Below the pieces are notes generated by a model. The model saw only the letters and a list, made by a program, of their open reading frames with translations, was not told the origin of the DNA and did not search any database. From positions 1 to 6,093 of the forward strand of contig CAYJRY010000057.1 in NCBI GenBank assembly GCA_964372855.1: a stretch of DNA of 6,093 nt, read 5' to 3'. The stretch is from JACOXT01 sp964372855 (GTDB lineage: Bacteria; Patescibacteriota; Microgenomatia; Levybacterales; UBA12049). A program made the translations under genes and the position numbers. This document shows positions 1 to 5,312 of this stretch, piece after piece (positions within the stretch are counted from its first letter, which is position 1; each line of letters opens with the position of its first letter).

Positions 1-110
1 AAAAAATAAAAATGACATATCAAAGATTCAAAATGAATAAAAATAAAAATGATTTTAAAATTTTTCATTGTGATTTTTCATTTTTCACTTTTAATTTTTA
101 ATTTAATAAG
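1..110. repeat. AT-rich leader with short TTTTTCA repeats
   Basis: This non-coding stretch upstream of rplF has about 13% G+C. The unit TTTTTCA occurs three times, at 61-67, 74-80 and 81-87, and the left half (about 32-52) carries A-rich near-complements such as AAAAATGA, so weak stem-loops are possible (for example AATGA at 48-52 with TCATT at 65-69). There is no Shine-Dalgarno motif before the rplF start. In a standard spc operon rpsH (S8) would lie just upstream. An early TAA at 7-9 does not look like the end of S8, so I do not claim the tail of a gene here. I see no convincing promoter boxes: in sequence this AT-rich, matches to a -10 hexamer mean little. Confidence 0.5.
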
Positions 111-665
111 ATGTCTAAATTAGCAAAAAAACCTGTTGCAATAAAAGAGGGAGTAACTGTAGAAGTTTTAGACAAAACCCTTAAGGTAAATGGTCCAAAG
201 GGTAATCTTACTTTTATGATCCCAGAGGGAATTAATGTTAAAATTATTGATAATAAAGGAATTGTTGAGCTTCAAGATAAAGACAATGAAGATTTAAATC
301 ATTTACTTGGACTAACAAGAGCAACTTTGGCAAATATGATTACTGGTGTAAGTAGCGGATTTGAGAGAAAGTTAGAGTTATCAGGAGTAGGATTTAGGGC
401 GCAGCTTTCTGGAAATGATCTTATGTTAAATATTGGCTTTTCTCATCCAGTAAAAGTTGCATCCGAACCGGGAATAAAATTTGAGGTTAAAGAAAATATC
501 ATTACTGTTTCTGGCATTGACAAGGAAAAGATCGGTGATATGGCTGCAAAAATTAGAGAAATTCGGCCGCCAGATCCATATAAAGAAAAAGGAATAAAAT
601 ACTTTGGTGAGCATGTTAGAAGAAAGGCGGGTAAAGCTGCTAAAGCACTTGGAGCAACAAAATAA
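111..665 (+). CDS. rplF: 50S ribosomal protein L6
   Basis: L6 is a large-subunit protein that binds 23S rRNA near the factor-binding (sarcin-ricin) region. The protein has 184 residues, close to the usual 175-185. Its start (MSKLAKKPVAI) matches the conserved N-terminus of the family. Two L6 folds follow at about 11-82 and 90-165, and the C-terminal signature PDPYKEKGIKYFGE lies at residues 154-167 with a basic tail rich in Lys and Ala. The ATG at 111 gives the expected N-terminus, although no Shine-Dalgarno sequence precedes it, only an AT-rich leader. The gene heads the visible part of an spc-type operon. It is separated from rplR by a 73-base gap filled by an inverted repeat, the loosest junction among these genes except for the rpsE-rplO spacer. 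Confidence 0.97.
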   Translation: MSKLAKKPVAIKEGVTVEVLDKTLKVNGPKGNLTFMIPEGINVKIIDNKGIVELQDKDNEDLNHLLGLTRATLANMITGVSSGFERKLELSGVGFRAQLSGNDLMLNIGFSHPVKVASEPGIKFEVKENIITVSGIDKEKIGDMAAKIREIRPPDPYKEKGIKYFGEHVRRKAGKAAKALGATK

Positions 666-666
666 T

Positions 667-734
667 TTTCAAATTGAAATTTAAAATTTTCAATAAATGT
701 TTTAAAATTGAAAATTAAAAATTTGAAATTTGAG
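667..734. repeat. Large AT-rich imperfect inverted repeat between rplF and rplR
   Basis: The left arm is about 670-694 and the right arm about 707-732, around a 12-base centre. The ten bases nearest the centre pair perfectly (AATTTTCAAT at 685-694 with ATTGAAAATT at 707-716). The outer six (CAAATT at 670-675 with AATTTG at 727-732) also pair, and the middle is imperfect. The arms are themselves partly palindromic. G+C is about 9%. There is no G+C-rich stem with a U tract, so it does not look like an ordinary rho-independent terminator, and the operon continues through it. It may be a copy of a dispersed intergenic repeat, or an RNA stem-loop that shapes decay or translation between the two genes. 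Confidence 0.6.
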
Positions 735-738
735 CAAT

Positions 739-1083
739 ATGAATAAAAAAGATAGAAAATTAAAAAGGAAAATACGCGTTAGAGCAAAGGTTAAAGGCAC
801 GAAGGAAAGGCCTAGACTTTCTGTATTTAGGTCCAATCGTTTTATATATGTTCAAGTTATAAACGATGTAGATCGCGAAACAATTCTTGGCGTTTCTGAT
901 AAAGAAATTGATAAATCAGAAGAAAGCGCTGTTTTAAGGGCAAAGATGGTAGGAACATTGGTTGCAAAAAAAGCAAAAGATTGGAAAATTAAAAAAGTTG
1001 TATTTGACAAAGGACATTATGCTTATCATGGAAGAGTCAGAGCTGTTGCGGAAGGAGCCCGGGAAGGAGGATTGGAGTTTTAA
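739..1083 (+). CDS. rplR: 50S ribosomal protein L18
   Basis: L18 binds 5S rRNA and helps dock it onto the large subunit's central protuberance. With the ATG at 739 it has 114 residues, near the usual 115-120. A basic N-terminus (KKDRKLKRKIRVR) leads into the conserved RPRLSVFRSNRFIYVQVI at residues 24-41, and the C-terminus VVFDKGHYAYHGRV...AREGGLEF (87-114) is the family hallmark. A TTG in the same frame at 730 would add three residues, but it lies inside the right arm of the upstream inverted repeat, so the ATG is the better start. Only a weak GAG (732-734) precedes it. The stop codon TAA overlaps the rpsE start by one base (TAATG), a typical arrangement for coupled translation. Confidence 0.96.
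   Translation: MNKKDRKLKRKIRVRAKVKGTKERPRLSVFRSNRFIYVQVINDVDRETILGVSDKEIDKSEESAVLRAKMVGTLVAKKAKDWKIKKVVFDKGHYAYHGRVRAVAEGAREGGLEF
1064..1070 (+). promoter_or_regulatory. Shine-Dalgarno site for rpsE
   Basis: AAGGAGG lies inside the 3' end of rplR, 12 bases before the rpsE ATG at 1083. It matches the 16S anti-Shine-Dalgarno well, but the spacing is on the long side. It is one of only two convincing ribosome-binding sites in the window. Confidence 0.55.
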
Positions 1084-1559
1084 TGGATAATGAATTTGAG
1101 GAAAAAATTGTTCAAGTAAATAGAGTTTCTAAAAAAACAAAAGGAGGGAATAAAATTGGATTTTCAGTTTTAGTAGTTGTTGGGAATAAGAAAGGAAAAG
1201 TTGGAGTGGGACTGGGAAAAGCTCCAGATATCTCAGCGGCAATAAAAAAAGGAGTTTCAATTGGGAAAAAACACCTAATAACAGTACCTATTGTTAAAGG
1301 TACAATTCCATTTGATTTTACGTTTCAAAGAGGTGCAGCAAAAGTTATGCTAAAACCCGCGCCTTTTGGTAGTGGTGTAATTGCAGGAGGAGCTGTAAGA
1401 AGTGTTGTGTCGGCAGCTGGGATCACAAATATCTCCTCTAAAGTACTTGGCACCAAAAATCAGGCAAGCAATGTTTACGCGACCCTTGATGCGCTTAGAA
1501 GAATAGCTGAAAGGTATAAAGGGTATAAAAAACCTGCAACCGCTGAAACGCAGAATTGA
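1083..1559 (+). CDS. rpsE: 30S ribosomal protein S5
   Basis: S5 is a small-subunit protein on the solvent side near helix 34 and the mRNA entry path; it influences decoding accuracy. The protein has 158 residues (E. coli has about 166). The N-terminal double-stranded-RNA-binding S5 domain spans about 6-70. It contains VNRVSKKTKGGNK, the loop that in other bacteria carries spectinomycin-resistance mutations, and then VVVGNKKGKVGVGLGKA. The C-terminal domain, about 85-148, has KPAPFGSGVIAGGAVRSVV and a GTKNQASNVYATLDAL segment that corresponds to the GSTNPxNVVxAT region of E. coli S5. The extreme C-terminus is short and lacks part of the tail seen in E. coli. The gene ends with TGA. The ATG overlaps the rplR stop by one base. 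The next gene in most bacteria, rpmD, is not present. Confidence 0.97.
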   Translation: MDNEFEEKIVQVNRVSKKTKGGNKIGFSVLVVVGNKKGKVGVGLGKAPDISAAIKKGVSIGKKHLITVPIVKGTIPFDFTFQRGAAKVMLKPAPFGSGVIAGGAVRSVVSAAGITNISSKVLGTKNQASNVYATLDALRRIAERYKGYKKPATAETQN

Positions 1560-1631
1560 ACTGAAGACACAGAAGAAATCAAATTTCAGTGTCTCAGAAG
1601 TGTTCAGTGACTCTGTGGTTGCAATAAATTT
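1560..1631. repeat. Spacer with potential hairpin and direct repeats where rpmD would be
   Basis: This 72-base spacer between rpsE and rplO is about 40% G+C in its core (1561-1620), against 9-13% in the other intergenic stretches. CTGAAGACAC (1561-1570) can pair with GTGTCTCAG (1589-1597) with one bulged base, and inside it GAAAT (1575-1579) can pair with ATTTC (1583-1587) around a three-base loop. The heptamer TTCAGTG is repeated directly at 1585-1591 and 1603-1609, followed by CTCTGTGGTTGC. The stretch is too short to code for L30 (about 60 residues) and no ribosome-binding site is visible. From memory, CTCTGTGG/CACAGAG-like words occur as dispersed repeats in several uncultivated bacteria; this is only a resemblance. 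Confidence 0.5.
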
Positions 1632-2072
1632 ATGAAGCTAGAAAATCTATTGAAAACAACGAGTAAACCTAAAAAACGTTTGGGCCAAGGATATGGCACA
1701 GGACGCGGAAAAACTGGCGGACGCGGTACTAAGGGACAGAAAAAAAGAAGAACGATTCCACTTGATTTTGAAGGTGGAGCGTTGCCACTAATAAAAAGAT
1801 TACCATTTATGAGAGGAAGGGGGAAGAACAAGTCATTAAAAAAAGGACCGATTATTGTCAATGTGAAGGCATTAAATTTATTGAAAAAAGATAGTATTGT
1901 TGACTTAAAGTCACTTATCAAAAATCATATAGTTGATGATAAAGATGGAAATAAATACGGAGTTAAAATTCTGGGGGATGGTAATCTTTTGATACCCTTA
2001 ACAGTTAAATTGCCAGTTTCAAAAGGAGCAAGAAAAAAAATCGAAGATGCAGGAGGAAAAATAGAAATTTAA
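1632..2072 (+). CDS. rplO: 50S ribosomal protein L15
   Basis: L15 is a late-binding large-subunit protein whose N-terminal extension threads into 23S rRNA. The protein has 146 residues, the standard length. The N-terminal glycine- and arginine-rich extension contains RLGQGYGTGRGKTGGRGTKG (residues 16-35), followed by FEGGALPLIKRLP (46-58), both diagnostic. The C-terminal globular part shows the L15 signature region KILGDGNLLIPLTVKLPVS, then KGARKKIEDAGGKIEI (112-146). The ATG at 1632 gives the expected MKLENL start; nothing resembling a Shine-Dalgarno precedes it. The gene directly follows the rpmD-less spacer and lies 7 bases ahead of secY. Confidence 0.97.
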   Translation: MKLENLLKTTSKPKKRLGQGYGTGRGKTGGRGTKGQKKRRTIPLDFEGGALPLIKRLPFMRGRGKNKSLKKGPIIVNVKALNLLKKDSIVDLKSLIKNHIVDDKDGNKYGVKILGDGNLLIPLTVKLPVSKGARKKIEDAGGKIEI

Positions 2073-2079
2073 ATTTTTT

Positions 2080-3366
2080 ATGAACAAAGCTTTTGATGTA
2101 TTCGTAAGAAGTATCAGAACAGAGGATATTAGAAAAAAACTTTTATTTACTTTTGGAATATTTGTTGTATTTAGAATTTTTGCGCATATACCGGTTGCTG
2201 GAGTAAATTTGACTGCGATTAAAACTCTTTTTTCTCAAAATCAGTTCTTGGGGTTATTGGATATATTTTCTGGGGGGACATTGGCTAATTTTTCCGTAAT
2301 GGCACTTGGCTTAAATCCATATATTAATGCATCAATAATACTTCAGCTTTTAACAATGGTTTTGCCCAAGCTTGAGGCTTTATCAAAAGAAGGAGAATAT
2401 GGCAGACAAAAGATAAACCAATACACAAGGTTTCTCACTGTTCCTTTGGCAATTCTTCAAGCAATTGGAATGTACGCACTTCTTAAGAGTCAGGGAATTA
2501 TTGCCCCTTTAGGTCCTGTTGATATTGTTTCTTTTGTTGCAACTATGGTTGCTGGAACTATGCTTCTTGTATGGCTAGGAGAGCAGATCACACAAAAAGG
2601 CGTAGGAAACGGTATATCTTTGCTTATTTTTGCAGGTATTGTAAATAGAATTCCTGTTATTTTTGGACAAACTACTTCAACATTTAATGCAGAAAACTTA
2701 TTCAACTTAGTAATTTTTGTAGTGATGGGAATTTTAGTTATCGCAGCAATTGTAGTAATCAATGAAGGAACTCGAAGAATCACGGTTTACTATGCAAAAA
2801 GAGTTAGGGGAAACAAATTATATGGAGGCCAGTCAACGCATCTTCCTCTTCGAGTAAATCAAGCAGGAGTTATACCTATTATTTTTGCGGTTTCTTTGGT
2901 TCTTCTCCCATCCGTTATTGCCAATTACTTGACAGCCAGTCCTAACAAGATTTTATATAATATTGCAACTTCGATTACTTCTCTTTTTAATCCATCCGGT
3001 GTATTCTATAATGGTTTGTATTTCTTGCTGGTTGTTGGGTTTACATATTTTTACACAGCTGTTGTTTTTAATCCCAAAAAAATAGCAGGGGAGATACAAA
3101 AATATGGAGGCTTTATTCCGGGTATAAGACCGGGAAGCCCAACCGCTAGCTATTTAAATTACATTCTGACACGAATAACACTTGCAGGTGCTATTTTTTT
3201 GGGCATTATAGCAATATTCCCCGAAATAGCACGACTTGTTACAAATGTACAAACGCTTGTTTTGGGAGGGACAGGAATACTTATAGTAGTTTCTGTAGTT
3301 TTGGAAACCCTTAAGACAATTGAGGCACAATTAGTAATGAGAAGCTATGAAGGCTTTAAGAGTTAG
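2080..3366 (+). CDS. secY: Preprotein translocase subunit SecY
   Basis: SecY is the channel of the Sec translocon in the cytoplasmic membrane; it passes unfolded proteins with SecE, SecG and SecA, or docks ribosomes for membrane insertion. The protein has 428 residues (E. coli has 443) and is complete. Ten hydrophobic segments can be placed at about 20-38, 76-95, 116-137, 148-168, 177-195, 207-228, 262-283, 309-330, 363-383 and 393-412. LDIFSGGTLANFSVMALGLN (60-79) covers the plug and the start of helix 2, and INASIILQLLT follows. The cytosolic loops bear RRITVYYAKR (232-241) and GGFIPGIRPG (343-352), whose Arg350 matches the conserved Arg357 of E. coli needed for SecA-driven export. The ATG follows the rplO stop by 7 bases; an AGGAGG at 2051-2056 is too far away to serve it. 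The adenylate kinase gene starts 3 bases after the stop. Confidence 0.97.
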   Translation: MNKAFDVFVRSIRTEDIRKKLLFTFGIFVVFRIFAHIPVAGVNLTAIKTLFSQNQFLGLLDIFSGGTLANFSVMALGLNPYINASIILQLLTMVLPKLEALSKEGEYGRQKINQYTRFLTVPLAILQAIGMYALLKSQGIIAPLGPVDIVSFVATMVAGTMLLVWLGEQITQKGVGNGISLLIFAGIVNRIPVIFGQTTSTFNAENLFNLVIFVVMGILVIAAIVVINEGTRRITVYYAKRVRGNKLYGGQSTHLPLRVNQAGVIPIIFAVSLVLLPSVIANYLTASPNKILYNIATSITSLFNPSGVFYNGLYFLLVVGFTYFYTAVVFNPKKIAGEIQKYGGFIPGIRPGSPTASYLNYILTRITLAGAIFLGIIAIFPEIARLVTNVQTLVLGGTGILIVVSVVLETLKTIEAQLVMRSYEGFKS

Positions 3367-3369
3367 ACT

Positions 3370-3906
3370 ATGAAAATTATACTAATAGGTATCCAAGGTG
3401 CAGGCAAATCAACACAGGGAAACCTTCTTTCAAAAAAGCTTGGTATTCCTTATCTTTCAACCGGACATATATTTAGAGCAATATCAAAGGAGAAATCAAA
3501 ATTAGGTAGATATATCAAAGAAATTATGAATGCTGGATATCTTATTCCTGATAAAAAGACTCTTACGATTGTTAGTTCTTATCTGAAAAGACCTGAATAT
3601 CAGAATGGATATATATTGGATGGTTTCCCAAGGACAATTACTCAGGCAAAAGCATTTAAAAATGGAATTGATAAAGTTATTTACCTTAGGGTTTCAGATA
3701 AAGAAGCATTATGGAGGCTGTCTTATCGAAATGGCGATGATCGCAATGACGAAACATTGATGGCGATTAGAAAAAGAATTGAACTTTTTCACAAGCTTAC
3801 GGAACCAGTATTGGAATTTTATAAAGACAAAGGAAAATTAGTTGAAATCGACGGAGAAAGACCAATTGAGGAAATATATAAGGAGATTTTGAAGAAAATA
3901 AAATAG
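3370..3906 (+). CDS. adk: Adenylate kinase, short-LID type, with variant P-loop
   Basis: Predicted to interconvert ATP + AMP and 2 ADP in the cytoplasm. The 178-residue protein begins with a P-loop, GIQGAGKST (7-15). The usual adenylate kinase form is GxPGAGKGT, so Ser14 replaces Gly and Gln9 replaces Pro. LSTGHIFR (29-36) is the AMP-binding segment: Thr31 and Arg36 are kept, but the usual Asp of STGD is His33. YILDGFPRTITQA (81-93) supplies Arg88 and Gln92, typical of AMP selection. The LID is minimal: Arg120, four residues, Arg125, then Arg136. This spacing closely matches short adenylate kinases such as mammalian AK1, not the long-LID form usual in bacteria. All expected catalytic arginines are thus present. 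Its place just after secY is the classic adk position. No Shine-Dalgarno is visible; coupling to secY is likely. Another NMP specificity cannot be excluded. Confidence 0.85.
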   Translation: MKIILIGIQGAGKSTQGNLLSKKLGIPYLSTGHIFRAISKEKSKLGRYIKEIMNAGYLIPDKKTLTIVSSYLKRPEYQNGYILDGFPRTITQAKAFKNGIDKVIYLRVSDKEALWRLSYRNGDDRNDETLMAIRKRIELFHKLTEPVLEFYKDKGKLVEIDGERPIEEIYKEILKKIK

Positions 3907-4520
3907 TGTCAATTGAAAGTTTAGAGGCTGGAACAAAAAAAGATATTTTTTCTTTTGTAGGCCCTGAAGGTTCTGGAAAATCAACTCTCGCACGATCTTT
4001 TGCTGAGAAACATAATGTTCCGATATTTTCAATCGGAGATGAGTTTAGAAGAGTTGCTAATGAGGAACCAGATACAGAGCTGGGAAGAAGATGTCAAGAA
4101 ATGCTTGACAAAAATCTTTATTCTGATAGAGACTTATTTACAAAGGTTGTTGATAAAGGCCTAGAAAGAGAAGGATTTAGAACAAATATTGTTTTGGACG
4201 GTGCATTTAGGGCAAGCTGGCAATTAGATGTACTTAAAGAATTGCTTGAAAGACATATAGGAGCTGTAGATTTTAGGGTTGTTTTTCTAAGAACTTCTGT
4301 ATGGAAAAGTATGGAAAGACTTTTAGAAAGAAATCGGGGGGATGATGATTTGAAAAGACTTGGATATTTTTATAAAGATTTAGGTCCCAGAATGTCTATG
4401 CTTAGAAAAGAAGCTGCTCAGTTTATTATTATAGAAACAAACAGTAAAAGCCCGGAAGATCTTAGTATAGAGATCGACAGTAAAGTATATATACTTGAAA
4501 ATGTCAATGTACATAACTGA
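3906..4520 (+). CDS. Divergent nucleoside monophosphate kinase-like P-loop protein
   Basis: The 204-residue protein has the plan of an adenylate kinase but with altered key positions. The P-loop is GPEGSGKST (19-27). FSIGDEFRR (41-49) stands in the place of the STGDxxR motif, with Ile43 where adenylate kinases have the base-contacting Thr. VLDGAFRASWQ (96-106) replaces LDGFPRTxxQ, with Arg102 and Gln106 kept at the right spacing. ERNRGDDDLKR (141-151) resembles a short LID with Arg and Asp residues. The substrate is therefore uncertain; it could be another nucleotide, a different small molecule, or a regulatory role. The start is GTG, overlapping the adk stop by one base (TAGTG). The next in-frame ATG (residue 66) lies after the P-loop, so GTG must be used or the domain is lost. 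It probably arose from an old adk-like duplication, but identity to the neighbour is low outside the motifs. Confidence 0.75.
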   Translation: MSIESLEAGTKKDIFSFVGPEGSGKSTLARSFAEKHNVPIFSIGDEFRRVANEEPDTELGRRCQEMLDKNLYSDRDLFTKVVDKGLEREGFRTNIVLDGAFRASWQLDVLKELLERHIGAVDFRVVFLRTSVWKSMERLLERNRGDDDLKRLGYFYKDLGPRMSMLRKEAAQFIIIETNSKSPEDLSIEIDSKVYILENVNVHN

Positions 4521-4528
4521 GGAGGTGA
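4520..4528 (+). promoter_or_regulatory. Perfect Shine-Dalgarno site for the 73-residue gene
   Basis: AGGAGGTGA is a nine-base perfect complement to the standard 16S rRNA 3' end. It begins on the last base of the preceding TGA stop and is followed by a run of eight A (4528-4535) ending at the ATG at 4535; GGAGG ends 9 bases before the start. It is by far the strongest ribosome-binding site in the window and strongly supports the small downstream gene. Confidence 0.85.
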
Positions 4529-4534
4529 AAAAAA

Positions 4535-4756
4535 ATGACCGAAAGAAAGCGTCAATTGCCGATTGATAGTAATCTAAATAGGAAGACACAAACTAATGAA
4601 ATTAATTTTTTTGATGCCAATGATCCTATAATTAAAACGATTGAAAGCGCAATAATAGACTCACATATATCAGGCGGTTGGTTAGAGGAAGTGATAATGA
4701 TGGAAGCGAGACGCATTGAGGAATTGAAAAGGCAAAAATTTAAGCAAGATGAATAA
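4535..4756 (+). CDS. Small hypothetical protein, 73 residues
   Basis: I do not recognise this protein. It is very polar: a basic N-terminus with MTERKRQLP, an Asn- and Thr-rich stretch to about residue 22, then INFFDANDPIIKTIESAIID (23-42). The C-terminal half (about 47-73, GGWLEEVIMMEARRIEELKR and onward) is likely one amphipathic, charged helix. There is no signal peptide, membrane segment or cysteine. It is probably a real gene: a perfect Shine-Dalgarno at ideal distance precedes the ATG, it fills the gap between two operon genes exactly, and its last eight bases overlap the next start. It may be a small adaptor for one of the adjacent kinases or the ribosome, or it may mainly serve to deliver ribosomes to the downstream genes; both are guesses. 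Confidence 0.75.
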   Translation: MTERKRQLPIDSNLNRKTQTNEINFFDANDPIIKTIESAIIDSHISGGWLEEVIMMEARRIEELKRQKFKQDE

Positions 4757-5312
4757 AATAATAGCAATAGTTGGGATGCCGGGGGCTGGAAAAACTGAAG
4801 TTGCGCAATATCTTGCGTCAAAAGGGATTCCATTTGTAAGGTTTGGAGAAATAACAGAAGAAGAAGTAAGAAAAAGAGGACTTACAATTGTTCAGGAAAA
4901 CGAACGAATGGTTCGCGAGCAAATAAGAAAAGATGAAGGGATGGGAGCATACGCTGTTAGAGCAGAACCGAAAATCAATGCGTTGCTCAAAAATAACGAT
5001 ACCATAGTTATAGATGGTCTTTATTCTTGGGAAGAATACACGTATTTAAAAGAAAAATTTCCTGACCTTATATTAGTTCTTATATATGCAGAGCCCAAGA
5101 AACGTTACGAAAGACTTTCTCAAAGAGAGATTAGACCAATACCCATAGAAGAATGTTACTCAAGAGATGTTGCGGAGTTGGAAAAACTGAACAAGGGCGG
5201 ACCAATAGCAATTGCAGATTATTTAATAGAGAATAATACTGATGATATTTCCGATTTGCATAAAAAGATTGATTCTATATTGGCACGTTTAGATAAAAGC
5301 ACTTTAAAATGA
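4749..5312 (+). CDS. P-loop kinase-like protein resembling UPF0200 / dephospho-CoA kinase-like family
   Basis: The 187-residue protein belongs to the P-loop kinase fold. IIAIVGMPGAGKTEVAQYL (4-22) is the nucleotide-binding loop with Lys15 and Thr16. FVRFGEITEEEVRKRGL (29-45) follows, then a helix with ENERMVREQIRKDEGMGAYA (50-69), and TIVIDGLYSWEE (85-96) as the Walker B-like strand. This order (MPGxGK, then a 'GIPxVRxGE' segment, an EEG..A motif, 'VIDG.xS.EE') resembles the archaeal UPF0200 family, whose function I cannot state. The end, IAIADYLIENN (153-163), resembles the ADYxIxN motif of dephospho-CoA kinases and related enzymes. Substrate unknown: dephospho-CoA or a nucleotide is possible. 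The ATG lies inside the end of the small upstream gene (8-base overlap) with no clear Shine-Dalgarno of its own, and the stop overlaps map (ATGA, 4 bases), so all three genes are probably translationally coupled. Confidence 0.72.
   Translation: MNKIIAIVGMPGAGKTEVAQYLASKGIPFVRFGEITEEEVRKRGLTIVQENERMVREQIRKDEGMGAYAVRAEPKINALLKNNDTIVIDGLYSWEEYTYLKEKFPDLILVLIYAEPKKRYERLSQREIRPIPIEECYSRDVAELEKLNKGGPIAIADYLIENNTDDISDLHKKIDSILARLDKSTLK

Noticed and set aside
426..614. Minus-strand open frame inside rplF
   Set aside because: It lies fully within a confident L6 gene, has Phe/Tyr/Asn-rich content typical of an antisense shadow, and shows no ribosome-binding site or known domain.
667..734. Rho-independent terminator between rplF and rplR
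   Set aside because: The stem is nearly all A/T with no G+C-rich core, and the operon order continues directly, so termination is not supported.
730..738. TTG at 730 as the start of rplR
   Set aside because: It falls within the right arm of the inverted repeat and adds only three residues; the ATG at 739 gives the normal L18 N-terminus.
1604..1921. Minus-strand open frame opposite rplO
   Set aside because: Its Pro/Phe-rich content is the complement of the Gly/Lys/Arg-rich L15 N-terminus; no independent evidence for a gene.
2490..2783. Minus-strand open frame inside secY
   Set aside because: Ile/Thr/Pro-rich shadow of the transmembrane helices; no start signal and no domain.
3838..4032. Minus-strand open frame across the junction of the two kinase genes
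   Set aside because: Overlaps two well-supported genes, and its Leu/Phe/Gln-rich content is an antisense artefact.
4380..4833. Two minus-strand open frames opposite the 73-residue gene and its flanks
   Set aside because: I considered whether the small gene might really be on the minus strand. The plus-strand frame has a perfect Shine-Dalgarno and fits the operon; the minus frames have neither.
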